The notes below the pieces were generated by a model, which searched no databases, was not told the DNA's origin, and saw nothing but the letters and a program-made list of their open reading frames with translations. This document shows positions 40,205-48,965 of a stretch of 64,000 nt of DNA, piece by piece (the stretch's first letter is position 1; the number at the start of each line of letters is the position of its first letter). The DNA comes from Sphingobium_A sp965228065 (lineage in GTDB: Bacteria; Pseudomonadota; Alphaproteobacteria; Sphingomonadales; Sphingomonadaceae). The stretch covers positions 1,240,001 through 1,304,000 of the forward strand of contig OZ245788.1 in assembly GCA_965228065.1 (NCBI GenBank). The letters run 5' to 3'. A program made the translations under genes and the position numbers.

Positions 40205-41611
40205 ATGATCAGGGCGGACATCAGCGAAGATTTGGTGGCGGCACTGTCCGCGGCATGCGGCGGGCGGCTATCGCGATCGCCCGAAGTCCGTCGCCAGCAT
40301 GGCGGCGGCGAATCCCATCACGCGGCGATGCCGCCCGACATCGTCGTCCATCCCCGCTCGACCGAAGAGGTCTCCACGATTGCGCGGCTGTGCCACCAGG
40401 CCGGGATCGCGATGATCGCATTCGGCGCCGGCACCTCGCTGGAGGGCAATGTGCTCGCGCTCGAAGGCGGCGTGTGCATCGACCTGCGCGAGATGGACGC
40501 CGTGCTGCGCGTCTCGGCCGAAGATCTCGACTGCACCGTCCAGGCCGGCGTCACGCGGCTCCAGCTCAACCGCGCGCTGCGCGACACCGGCCTGTTCTTT
40601 CCGATCGATCCGGGCGCGGACGCGACGATCGGCGGCATGACCGCCACGCGCGCATCGGGCACCAATGCCGTGCGCTACGGCACGATGCGCGACGCCGTCC
40701 TGTCGCTCACCGTCGTCCTCGCCGACGGCACGGTGATGCGCACCGGCGGGCGGGCGCGCAAATCCTCCGCCGGATACGACATGACCCGCTTGTTCGTCGG
40801 TTCGGAGGGGACGCTGGGCATCGTCACCGAAGTGACGTTGCGGCTGCACGGCATTCCCGAATCCGTCCGCGTGGCGCGATGCAATTTCGCCAAGCTGGAC
40901 GATGCGGTGACCACCGTGACGCAGATCATGCAGATGGGCATCCCGATCGCGCGGATCGAGCTGGCCGACGCTGCGCAGATGCGCGCGATCAACGCCTTTG
41001 CGAAGACCGACTATCCAGAGCGCGACACGCTGTTCTTCGAATGCCACGGCGCCGAGAGCGCAGTCGACGGCCAGATGGCGCTGGTCGAGATGCTCGCCGC
41101 GGACAATGGCGGGCAGGACTGGTCGGTCGCCGCGACCGCCGAGGAACGCGGCCGGCTGTGGCAGGCACGGCACGACGCGCTCTATGCCACCACCGCCCAG
41201 CGCCCGGGATCGCGCGGGTTCATCACCGATGTGTGCGTGCCACTGTCGCGGCTGGCCGAATGCATCGCGCTGGCGCAGGCGCTGATGGCGGAGGCGAGTT
41301 TCCCCGCGACGATCGTCGGCCATGTCGGCGACGGCAATTTCCACGTCATCTGCCCGATCGATCCCTCGTCCAAGGCCGAACGCGTCGAGGCGGAGGCGCT
41401 GGGCAGCGCGCTGTCGAAACTGGCGATCTCGCTCGGCGGCACCTGCACCGGCGAACATGGCATCGGCAACGGCAAGCTCGACTATATGGTGCTCGAACAT
41501 GGCGCCGAGGGCGTCGAGGCGATGCGCATGGTCAAGCGTGCGCTCGATCCCAAGGGGTTGCTTAACCCCGGCAAGGTTCTTCCCAACGGCAATAAGGAAC
41601 TCGCCGAATGA
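40205..41611 (+). CDS. FAD-linked 2-hydroxyacid oxidase/dehydrogenase (GlcD/DLD family)
   Basis: A 468-residue PCMH-type flavoprotein. The FAD-binding domain has AFGAGTSLEGNVLA, DPGADATIGGMTATRASGTNAVRYGTMRD and GSEGTLGIVTEVT. The C-terminal cap domain ends with GHVGDGNFH and GTCTGEHGIGNGKLDYM, the substrate/metal motifs of D-lactate and glycolate dehydrogenases. Good AAGGACGG site. Overlaps the GST gene by ATGA. It likely oxidises a 2-hydroxy acid to a 2-keto acid, feeding electrons to the chain. D-lactate or a pathway 2-hydroxy acid are both possible. Confidence 0.92.
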   Translation: MIRADISEDLVAALSAACGGRLSRSPEVRRQHGGGESHHAAMPPDIVVHPRSTEEVSTIARLCHQAGIAMIAFGAGTSLEGNVLALEGGVCIDLREMDAVLRVSAEDLDCTVQAGVTRLQLNRALRDTGLFFPIDPGADATIGGMTATRASGTNAVRYGTMRDAVLSLTVVLADGTVMRTGGRARKSSAGYDMTRLFVGSEGTLGIVTEVTLRLHGIPESVRVARCNFAKLDDAVTTVTQIMQMGIPIARIELADAAQMRAINAFAKTDYPERDTLFFECHGAESAVDGQMALVEMLAADNGGQDWSVAATAEERGRLWQARHDALYATTAQRPGSRGFITDVCVPLSRLAECIALAQALMAEASFPATIVGHVGDGNFHVICPIDPSSKAERVEAEALGSALSKLAISLGGTCTGEHGIGNGKLDYMVLEHGAEGVEAMRMVKRALDPKGLLNPGKVLPNGNKELAE

Positions 41612-42219
41612 AACTCCTCCACGGCAAGGGCAGCTGCTCGCTCGGCATTCTGGTGCTGATCGACGAACTCGGCATCGATTGCGACGTCCAGATCGTCGAC
41701 CTGGCGGGCGGCGAGCAGCGTTCGCCCGAATTCCTGGCGATGAACCCCAAGGGCAAGGTGCCAGCCCTGGTGCTGGACGACGGCGCCGTCGTCACCGAAT
41801 GGCCCGCCATCGCAACCTATCTGGCGGGGCTGAAGCCCGAGGCGGGCCTGATCCCCGCCGATCCGCTCGCCCGCGCCCGCGCTTATGAGGCGACCGACTA
41901 TATCGTCGCGACCGTGCATATGCAGGGTTTCACCCGCATCGCGCGCCCGGGCAATTTCACGCCGAACGAAGCCGATTTCGATGCGGTGAAGGCGCGCGGG
42001 CGCGAGATCTTCGACCAGGGCCTGACCGCGATGGATGCGCAGCTCGACGGCCGGAATTACCTGATCGGCGATATCTCGATCGCCGACGCCGCGCTGTTCT
42101 ATTGCGAGGCCTGGATGGTCAACCGGCTGGGTGGCACGCTGCCCGCCAACTGCCAGTCGCATTTCGAGCGCATGTCGGCGCGCCCGGGCGTCGCCCGCGC
42201 GGTGCAGCAGGGAAGCTGA
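41608..42219 (+). CDS. Glutathione S-transferase
   Basis: A 203-residue GST. The N-terminal thioredoxin-like domain has LLHGKGSCSLGILVLIDELG with Ser/Cys at the active-site turn, the cis-Pro loop GKVPALVL and the ES-type glutathione contact as TEWPAI. The C-terminal domain is all-helical. Its ATG overlaps the stop of the GlcD-type oxidase. Proximity to thiol dioxygenase and rhodanese genes suggests glutathione conjugation or thioether cleavage in the pathway; this is inferred. Confidence 0.9.
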   Translation: MKLLHGKGSCSLGILVLIDELGIDCDVQIVDLAGGEQRSPEFLAMNPKGKVPALVLDDGAVVTEWPAIATYLAGLKPEAGLIPADPLARARAYEATDYIVATVHMQGFTRIARPGNFTPNEADFDAVKARGREIFDQGLTAMDAQLDGRNYLIGDISIADAALFYCEAWMVNRLGGTLPANCQSHFERMSARPGVARAVQQGS

Positions 42220-42227
42220 GGAGATCG

Positions 42228-42263
42228 AGGTCGATCCGGTTCCCGAAGGCACCGGATCGACCT
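42228..42263. terminator. Bidirectional hairpin between GST and NTF2-like genes
   Basis: Arms 42228-42240 and 42251-42263 are perfectly complementary (13 bp, AGGTCGATCCGGT) with a 10-nt loop, centred between two convergent stop codons. Confidence 0.75.
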
Positions 42264-42270
42264 GAACCGT

Positions 42271-42717
42271 TCAGGCCGCGGGCAGCGGGGATTTCTTGTC
42301 GAGCAGCTTGCGCATCGACCGGCGCACGATCCGCCATCCTTCGGGGAACAGGCGATACTGATCACGATATTCGGTGATCAGCTCCACGCCGCGCATCGGC
42401 ACCGGCATCTCGCCCATCGGCCCGTCGATGATCAGCGCGATGCAATAACCCTCGGCCTCGGTCTCGCTCTTCACGTCGACATGCGCGTTCTGCAGCAGGT
42501 GGACGTTGAAGACAGCGGTCTGCCGCTTGTCGAAATAGCCGCGGATCGCATCCTGCCCGGCCAGTTCGCGCGGCGTGTCGTTCACCAGTTCCCAGACGCC
42601 ATCGGGGCTGAAGATCGACAGGAAGCCATCGACATCACGCGTGTCGAGCGCGATGCAATAGCGGGTCATCAGATCCTTGCAGGCGGATTCGATCAGCAGT
42701 TTCTGGACGGCATCCAT
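42271..42717 (-). CDS. NTF2-like (SnoaL-type) small protein
   Basis: A 148-residue protein with the NTF2/SnoaL cone fold: RYCIALDTRDVDGFLSIFSPDGVWEL near the N-terminus, GQDAIRGYFD in the middle, and EYRDQYRLFPEGWRIVRRS at the end. Such proteins are isomerases, hydratases, ring-hydroxylating dioxygenase small subunits or binding proteins; the fold alone does not decide. Ribosome site GGAGTC. Third gene of a minus-strand run with TonB receptor and SDR. A pathway isomerase or dehydratase is the best guess. Confidence 0.88.
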   Translation of the reverse strand: MDAVQKLLIESACKDLMTRYCIALDTRDVDGFLSIFSPDGVWELVNDTPRELAGQDAIRGYFDKRQTAVFNVHLLQNAHVDVKSETEAEGYCIALIIDGPMGEMPVPMRGVELITEYRDQYRLFPEGWRIVRRSMRKLLDKKSPLPAA

Positions 42718-42750
42718 GACGAGACTCCGGTATAGGGGATGAAGGGACGG

Positions 42751-43680
42751 TCAGCCGGCCTTGCGCGCCAGGATTTCGGCATGGGCCGGGTTGCGCGACA
42801 TGGTCAGCACGCTTTCCGGATCGCGATAGCCGGGCTGGGCCGACTCTCCGAACGATGCGAGCACCGCAGCAAAGCGTTCCTCGACCAGCTCGCGGAATTC
42901 CGGATGGCTGAAGATGTAAAGATCATTGGCACGAATGCCGGCAAGCACGCAGCGACCGGCCGAAAGTGCGGTCATCACCAGCTTGTCGCTCGGCGTATCG
43001 ACAAGCTTCGCCTGCTCGTCACCGGCATCGTGCACGACTGCAGCACGACGCGCGGCCGAATTGGTCACGAGATTGCTCTTCACCGCACCCGGACAGAACA
43101 CCGACACCCCGATGCCGTGCGGCGCGAGTTCGCCGCGCAGGGTTTCCGACAGGCCGACACAGGCGAATTTCGACGTCACATAGGCGCTCGATCCGGTCGG
43201 CGAGAGGAAACCCGCCATCGACGCGGTGTTGACGATCGCGCCGCCCTTGCCGCGCGCGATCATCATCGGCCCGATCGTCCTGACGCCCAGGAAAACGCCG
43301 ACCACGTTGACGTCCATCACCATGCGGAACAGGCCTTCGCTCATGTCCGTCATCAGCAGTGGCGCCCCGCCGGGCAAACGGCTCTGGGCGACCCCTGCAT
43401 TGTTGCAGAGAATGTCGATATGGCCGAACCGCTCGACGACCGCAGCGGCAGCGGCTTCCCAGGAATCGCGCGAACTCACGTCCAGCCCGACCCCGATCAC
43501 GTCCGCACCGCCGGCGGCGATGCGGTCGGCCTCGGCGACCGCCGCCTCGGTGTTGATGTCGGCGATCGCGACCTTCATGCCCGCTTCGACGAATGCCTCG
43601 ACGATGCCCAACCCGATTCCGCTCGCGCCGCCGGTGACGACCGCAACCTTACCCGCCATGTCGGCCATATCGCTTCCCAT
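42751..43680 (-). CDS. SDR-family oxidoreductase (long form)
   Basis: A 309-residue SDR. TGGASGIG cofactor motif, Asp in AIADINTE (NAD preference), NNAG, catalytic Ser in NTASMAG and YVTSK (YxxxK). It is about 50 residues longer than usual, with a C-terminal extension after residue 215 typical of SDRs acting on large substrates. Between the TonB receptor (17 bp upstream) and the NTF2-like gene (33 bp downstream). Likely an alcohol dehydrogenase of the pathway. Confidence 0.92.
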   Translation of the reverse strand: MGSDMADMAGKVAVVTGGASGIGLGIVEAFVEAGMKVAIADINTEAAVAEADRIAAGGADVIGVGLDVSSRDSWEAAAAAVVERFGHIDILCNNAGVAQSRLPGGAPLLMTDMSEGLFRMVMDVNVVGVFLGVRTIGPMMIARGKGGAIVNTASMAGFLSPTGSSAYVTSKFACVGLSETLRGELAPHGIGVSVFCPGAVKSNLVTNSAARRAAVVHDAGDEQAKLVDTPSDKLVMTALSAGRCVLAGIRANDLYIFSHPEFRELVEERFAAVLASFGESAQPGYRDPESVLTMSRNPAHAEILARKAG

Positions 43681-43697
43681 TCCTACGTTGCTATCGG

Positions 43698-46451
43698 TCA
43701 GAACTTCTTGGAGAAGCCCAGGCTGATGATGCGCGGTTCCTTCACATAGGCGCGCGGCAGCAGGCCGATCGAGTCGTCATTGTAGAGATAGTCGGTCACC
43801 GGACGATTGTTCGCCAGGTTCTTCACGAACAGCTCGACGGCGATCTCGTCCTCGGGACGCTCCACCTTGAGGCTCAAATTCACATTGCCCCAGCCCGGCA
43901 TGTAATCGACCGCAGTGTTGAAAACGCGGGCATAGGAACGGCCCTGACGGAACACGTCGCCGCGCATCGTCACCTCCCAGCCGGCGGTCAACGGGAACGT
44001 ATATTGCGCGCCGAACGAGATCGTCCAGTTGGGCGCGTTGGGCAGCTCATTGCCGGTCAGATTGGCATCGACGCCCTGGGTCGGCGTCACGCCCATCGAG
44101 GCATAGGTGCCGGCACAGGCATTGAGCAGCGCCAGCGGGTTGCCCGAAACGCCCGTCATGGCCGGCGCGCCCGGCTGCTGCTGGATAACCGCAAGCAGGT
44201 TGGCGAGCGCCGCCGTCGGCACCACGCATGAGCTGGCCGAGGTGTTCTTGACCAGGGTCAGGTTGGGATCGCCCTGGGTGCGGTTGAAGAAGTCGAGCGA
44301 AGTACCGTTCTTGATGCGCGTGCTGAGCAGGCCACCCGTCAGGTTAAGCCGCAGTCCTTCGACCGGACGCGCGATCGCCTCGATCTCGATACCCTTGATC
44401 GTCGCATCGACATTTTCGGTCACCGCGATGCGGTTGATGTATTTCGAGATCTGATAATCCTTATAGTCGTAATAGAAGGCCGACAGGTTCAGGATCAGAT
44501 CGCCGCCCAGCATGGTGTTCTTCATGCCGAACTCGAGCGCGTTGATGAATTCCGGTTTGTAGGTGAGATTGGCACCCGTCACGACGCCGTTGATGCCGCC
44601 ACCCTTGTACCCACGTGAGGCGAAGCCGTAGATCAGCGAGTCCGCGAAGCCGAGATCGGTCTTCCAGTCGAAACCGAGACGGCCCGTGACCGCCTGGAAC
44701 TTGGCGTCGAAATAGGGCGGCACGCCGGCGGCATAGCCGCTGCCCGCGGTGTTGAGGCGCACCGGGAAGCTGAACAGCCGCTTCTTGTCCTCGGTATAGC
44801 GGACGCCACCTGTGATCTTCAGGGAAGGATTGAGCTGGAGGTAAACCTCACCAAACGCCGCCTTGGAATGAAGGTTGTACGGCGTAATGCTGCGATAATA
44901 ATTATGCCCCGTCGCGTTGGTCAGCGCCCTGTCGTTGGGTTCGATATAGACGCAATTGGTGGCGCCGAGCGCGCAGGCGTTTCCGCTGTTGAGCGAATTC
45001 GCCAGGGCAGTGAAGGCGTGCGAGAAGATGTAATTGTCCGGGCTCAGCTTGTAGCGAAGCAAGTTGCCGCCCGCGCTGAAATTGAACATTCCATCGAAAT
45101 CCGACGAGAAGCGCAGTTCGTGGAACCATTGCTTCGTCGTGCGGCGAAGTTCGTTGTAATAATAGAAGCTGTTGCTGGGCCCAAGTTGCGGGTCGTTCAC
45201 GATCCCGCCGGGCGCGAGCGCCGTCGAGGCATAGTTGACGCTCGGCTTCGCTAGGAAACCGTCCTGCCCGATATCGGTGTAGCCGCGCGTATAGCTGCCC
45301 ATATAGTTGATCTCGATCGAGTCGAACGGCGACCAGCTGATCCCGCCTTCGTAATGATCCTGCTCGGCGATGTAGATCGGATCATATTGCGATTCGACAT
45401 TGTCGACCCCGGCAACCTGGGTCTTGCCCGCGAACAGGTCACCGGGTGCGATCCCGGCGCGATAAGCCTGAATACCGAACAATGTGGTCAGCGAATTGGG
45501 CACATCGACGGTGGTGTTGGGATTGATCCGCACATTGGCACAACCCTGGCTGAGAAAACCCCGGAGAACCGCGTTGGTGACCGCAACACCGCCGACACTC
45601 GCCGGCCCATTGTCACGCGCACACGCCGCCTTCCCGGTCATGATACGATCGTCGTCCTCGCGGAAACGCTGGTACAGCGCATAGGCGCTCAACCGATCGG
45701 TCGGCTTCACCTGCAGCGTCGCGCGGACCGAATAGATGTTGCGGCTATCCAGCTTGTCGCCGTTCAGCACATTGGTGACGAAGCCGTTGCGATCATAGCT
45801 GAAGCCGGCAACGCGCAACGCAACCTTGTCGTTGACGATCGGCACGTTCAGCGTCGCGCGGACCTTGCGGCCGCCATAGCTCTGAAGCTCGACCCCGGCG
45901 AACCCTTCCAATTTGTTGGTCGGCTTGGCGGTGATGATGTTGATGACACCGCCAGTGGCGTTGCGGCCATAAAGCGTGCCTTGCGGGCCGCGCAGCACCT
46001 CGACGCGCTCGACATCATAGAAATCCGCCTCGAACAGGCGATTGTCGGTCATCGGCCCGCCGTTGAAATGGACGCCCACGGTCGTGTCGCCGCTTGAGGT
46101 GAACTGCTTGTTGCCGATGCCGCGGATGGTGATGTTGTCGCCGCGCGACCCCTTGGAGAAGGTCATGTTCGGAACGCCGGTCTGAAGATCCGCGCCGGTG
46201 TCGATCTTTTGCGACTGCAGCGCCTCTCCACCAAAGGCAGAGACAGCGATCGGCACGTTCTGAAGCGATTCCGAGCGCCGTTGCGCTGTCACGATGATCT
46301 CTTCGGGCGAGGTTGCCGCATCTTCCGCGACAGCGGCCTGGCCGGGCGCAGCCTCCTGCGCGGACGCGGCCTGCGCCGTGGTTGCACACGCGATGGCTAT
46401 CAGCGCCGATCCGCAAACAAAAAGGGACTTCAGGCGCAGGTTGTCGATCAT
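43698..46451 (-). CDS. TonB-dependent receptor of the catabolic island
   Basis: A 917-residue receptor. ATG at 46451 is placed 7 bp after GGAGGGG; signal peptide ends TTAQA before ASAQEA. TonB-box region EEIIVTAQRRSESLQNVPIAV, plug motifs FNGGPMTDNRLFEADFYDVERVEVLRGPQGTLYGRNATGGVINII typical of sphingomonad receptors for aromatic or terpenoid compounds. Long barrel ending in Phe (IISLGFSKKF). Heads an operon with an SDR and an NTF2-like gene. An ATCACAT dyad lies 123 bp upstream. It probably carries the island's substrate across the outer membrane. Confidence 0.93.
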   Translation of the reverse strand: MIDNLRLKSLFVCGSALIAIACATTAQAASAQEAAPGQAAVAEDAATSPEEIIVTAQRRSESLQNVPIAVSAFGGEALQSQKIDTGADLQTGVPNMTFSKGSRGDNITIRGIGNKQFTSSGDTTVGVHFNGGPMTDNRLFEADFYDVERVEVLRGPQGTLYGRNATGGVINIITAKPTNKLEGFAGVELQSYGGRKVRATLNVPIVNDKVALRVAGFSYDRNGFVTNVLNGDKLDSRNIYSVRATLQVKPTDRLSAYALYQRFREDDDRIMTGKAACARDNGPASVGGVAVTNAVLRGFLSQGCANVRINPNTTVDVPNSLTTLFGIQAYRAGIAPGDLFAGKTQVAGVDNVESQYDPIYIAEQDHYEGGISWSPFDSIEINYMGSYTRGYTDIGQDGFLAKPSVNYASTALAPGGIVNDPQLGPSNSFYYYNELRRTTKQWFHELRFSSDFDGMFNFSAGGNLLRYKLSPDNYIFSHAFTALANSLNSGNACALGATNCVYIEPNDRALTNATGHNYYRSITPYNLHSKAAFGEVYLQLNPSLKITGGVRYTEDKKRLFSFPVRLNTAGSGYAAGVPPYFDAKFQAVTGRLGFDWKTDLGFADSLIYGFASRGYKGGGINGVVTGANLTYKPEFINALEFGMKNTMLGGDLILNLSAFYYDYKDYQISKYINRIAVTENVDATIKGIEIEAIARPVEGLRLNLTGGLLSTRIKNGTSLDFFNRTQGDPNLTLVKNTSASSCVVPTAALANLLAVIQQQPGAPAMTGVSGNPLALLNACAGTYASMGVTPTQGVDANLTGNELPNAPNWTISFGAQYTFPLTAGWEVTMRGDVFRQGRSYARVFNTAVDYMPGWGNVNLSLKVERPEDEIAVELFVKNLANNRPVTDYLYNDDSIGLLPRAYVKEPRIISLGFSKKF

Positions 46452-46573
46452 TTCCATCCCCTCCAATAGCATCACATACTTGCGCGCGACTTGGCGTCAT
46501 GCGTCTTTTTGTTGAATTCGAACCTACTCATATTTCCGCCGGAGCCACGTCCGGGCCATCCGACCAGTCGCAA

Positions 46574-46587
46574 ATCACATATGCGAA
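46574..46587. promoter_or_regulatory. Putative IclR-type dyad upstream of receptor gene
   Basis: ATCACATATGCGAA matches 12 of 14 positions of the palindrome before the IclR gene (53219). It is nested in a wider dyad TCGCA...TGCGA (46568-46586). Located between the acyl-CoA ligase stop and the receptor start, it can only serve the receptor operon. Confidence 0.5.
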
Positions 46588-46590
46588 ACC

Positions 46591-48171
46591 TTATCGTACC
46601 GGGCCGGCGGCAAGCGCGATCTCGGTGGCACGGCGATAGTCGCCCTTGCCGCTGGCGTGACGCGGCAGTTCATCCAGCACGATCAATCGTTTGGGGATCT
46701 TGTACGCGGCGATCGTCCGCGCCACGGCGGTTCGGGCAATGCTCTCGTCGAAATCGCCATGCGTGGTGACAAGGCCGACGACGCTGTTTCCCCATGTCGG
46801 ATCGGGCACGCCGACGACCAGGACATCGTCGATGCCGGGGGCAAGCTTCAGCGCCTCCTCGACTTCCTCGACGAACACCTTCTCGCCGCCCGTGTTGATG
46901 CACATGCTATCGCGGCCGAGCAGGCGCAGCCGCCCATCAGGCTCGCGTGCGGCAAGGTCGCCGGGAATGGCGTAAAGCGTGCCACCGATGCGCCGATAGA
47001 CCGCCGCGCTCTTCTCCGGATCGCCATGATAGCCCGCGGCGAAGGGTTCGCGCCGGGCGAGCCAGCCCTGCCCGACCTCGTTATCGGCCAGGATGCGATC
47101 GGTCGCGACATCGATGATCACGGTGTGGGCGCCGGGCTCGAACAGCCCGGTCGGCGTGCTCGCGGTCGCGGTGGTGATCGCATAGCCGAAGCCCGAGGCC
47201 TCGGACGCACCGAGCAGGTCGACAAGGGTGACCTGCGGCAATTCGGCGACGAGCGCGGCCTTCACTTCCTCGCTCCACATCAGCCCCGCCGACGAAATGA
47301 CCCGCATGTGCGAGAGATCCCAGCGCTCGCGATTCTCCTGAAGCGCGCGTGCCATCGGGCGCGCGAAGACGTCGCCGACGATCAGGACGCGCGTCGCCCC
47401 CGTTCGCGCCGCTTCGTCCCACAATTCGACGGGATCGAACCGGTCGGACGGCAGCAGCACCACCGTGCCGCCGGCGACGAGTTCGGCCATCGAGCTGTTG
47501 AGCCCCGCGCCGTGCATCAATGGACAGGCGGGGATGACGCAGCCGGGCCGGGCATTGCGGACGATGTCGACATGATCGGCCATCGTCTCCGCCTTGCGCG
47601 GGATGGTCGGCGATTCCATCTGGACGCGCCGCGCATCGCGCCCGCGCCAGCGGACACCCTTGGGTCGGCCGGTCGTCCCGCCGGTATAGAGGAAATAGCC
47701 GTCGTCGCCCGATCGCGCGATACCGAGCGGCGATCCGTCCCCCTCCGTCACCATGTCCGAGAATTCGGGGCCATCGATATCGACGACAAGCTGGAGATCG
47801 GCGAGCCCGCCACGCACCGGTGCAATGACGGGATCGAACTCGGCCTGGTGGAAGATCGCCGCCGCCTGACAGTCGGCAAGCACATAGTCGACTTCGCCCG
47901 AGGTGTAGCGATAGTTGATGTTCACATAGGTCAGCCGCGCCTTCACGCAGGCGATCGCGATCTCGATATATTCCGGAATGTTGCGCGCCATGATCGCGAC
48001 GCGCGCATCGACGGGAAGTCCGTGCGCCAGCATCGCGCGGGCGAGCCGGTTGGTGCGGGCGTCCAGCTCCGCCCAGTCCGTCACGCGCTCGCCGCGGATC
48101 AGCGCCGGACGGTCGCCCGGCACCGCCGCGGCGGTTGCATCGAGCAGATCGCCGAAATTCCAGTCGGTCAT
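46591..48171 (-). CDS. Acyl-CoA ligase (AMP-binding family), second copy
   Basis: A 526-residue ANL ligase. P-loop YTGGTTGRPKG, A5-like LGASEASGFGY, A8 region RLLGRDSMCINTGGEKVFVEEVE and catalytic Lys in HASGKGDYRR. This subtype (long insert MESPTIPRKAETMADHVDIV) is seen in FadD3/FadD19-like and aryl-propionate ligases of ring-degradation clusters. ATG at 48171, right after the enoyl-CoA hydratase stop. Last gene of the acyl-CoA operon; it would start beta-oxidation of the side chain or ring-derived acid. Confidence 0.92.
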   Translation of the reverse strand: MTDWNFGDLLDATAAAVPGDRPALIRGERVTDWAELDARTNRLARAMLAHGLPVDARVAIMARNIPEYIEIAIACVKARLTYVNINYRYTSGEVDYVLADCQAAAIFHQAEFDPVIAPVRGGLADLQLVVDIDGPEFSDMVTEGDGSPLGIARSGDDGYFLYTGGTTGRPKGVRWRGRDARRVQMESPTIPRKAETMADHVDIVRNARPGCVIPACPLMHGAGLNSSMAELVAGGTVVLLPSDRFDPVELWDEAARTGATRVLIVGDVFARPMARALQENRERWDLSHMRVISSAGLMWSEEVKAALVAELPQVTLVDLLGASEASGFGYAITTATASTPTGLFEPGAHTVIIDVATDRILADNEVGQGWLARREPFAAGYHGDPEKSAAVYRRIGGTLYAIPGDLAAREPDGRLRLLGRDSMCINTGGEKVFVEEVEEALKLAPGIDDVLVVGVPDPTWGNSVVGLVTTHGDFDESIARTAVARTIAAYKIPKRLIVLDELPRHASGKGDYRRATEIALAAGPVR

Positions 48172-48172
48172 G

Positions 48173-48937
48173 TCAGCGCCCCTTGAACTGGGGCGCGCGT
48201 TTCTCGGCAAAGGCGGCAACCGCCTCCGCGGCATCCTCGGACACGGCCAGCTTCGCGGTATTGCCCTGTTCGTAGCGATAGCCGTCGCGCAGCGTCATAG
48301 TCTCGATCGTGCGCATGCTGTCTTTCGCGAAGCGCGTGGCGAGCGGGCTCTTCGCCGCGATCGTGTGCGCCAGCTCCATTGCCCAGGGCATGAGCTCCTC
48401 GCGCGGCAGGCACGCCTCGATGATGCCGCGGCGATACAGTTCATCGGCCGGCGCGCGATAGCCGGTCAGCATCATCCGCCGCGCCAGCGAATGCGGCAGG
48501 ATCCGCGCCGCATGCTTGCCGCCACCCATCAGGCCGACATCGACTTCGGGCAGGCCGAACACCGCATTCTCCGAAGCGACGATGATGTCGCAGCTGGCGA
48601 CGAGACCGAGACCCGCGCCCAGCGCCGCGCCGTTCACCGCGGCGATCACCGGCTTGTCGCACTCGATGATCGAATAGCTCACGCCACGCACCGCACGATT
48701 GCGTTTCCAGCGTGCGCCCGGCGACGACAGATCCGGCCGGTTCTTCAGGTCGGCGCCGGCGGAGAAGCATTTGCCGGCGCCCGTCAGCACGACGACGCGG
48801 ACGTCGTCGCGATCGTTGAACGAGTCGAAGGCGGCGGTCAGTTCCTCGATGAACTCCATCGGTTGCGAATTCACCGGAGGGTTGTCCATCGTCACCACCG
48901 CGACGAAATCCGCGACGTCGATTCTGATCAGGCTCAT
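48173..48937 (-). CDS. Enoyl-CoA hydratase/isomerase (crotonase family)
   Basis: A 254-residue crotonase. Oxyanion-hole segments FSAGADLKNR and NGAALGAGLGL, then ASENAVFGLPEVDVGLMGG with the second catalytic-position Glu. ATG at 48937 follows AAGGATAT and gives MSLIRIDVAD; a longer frame is not supported. The first catalytic Glu position (after A/CDI) is less clear, so an isomerase or hydrolase variant is possible. In the operon with two acyl-CoA dehydrogenases and a ligase. Confidence 0.92.
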   Translation of the reverse strand: MSLIRIDVADFVAVVTMDNPPVNSQPMEFIEELTAAFDSFNDRDDVRVVVLTGAGKCFSAGADLKNRPDLSSPGARWKRNRAVRGVSYSIIECDKPVIAAVNGAALGAGLGLVASCDIIVASENAVFGLPEVDVGLMGGGKHAARILPHSLARRMMLTGYRAPADELYRRGIIEACLPREELMPWAMELAHTIAAKSPLATRFAKDSMRTIETMTLRDGYRYEQGNTAKLAVSEDAAEAVAAFAEKRAPQFKGR

Positions 48938-48965
48938 GGGATATCCTTTCCTTGTTCGGGGATCT

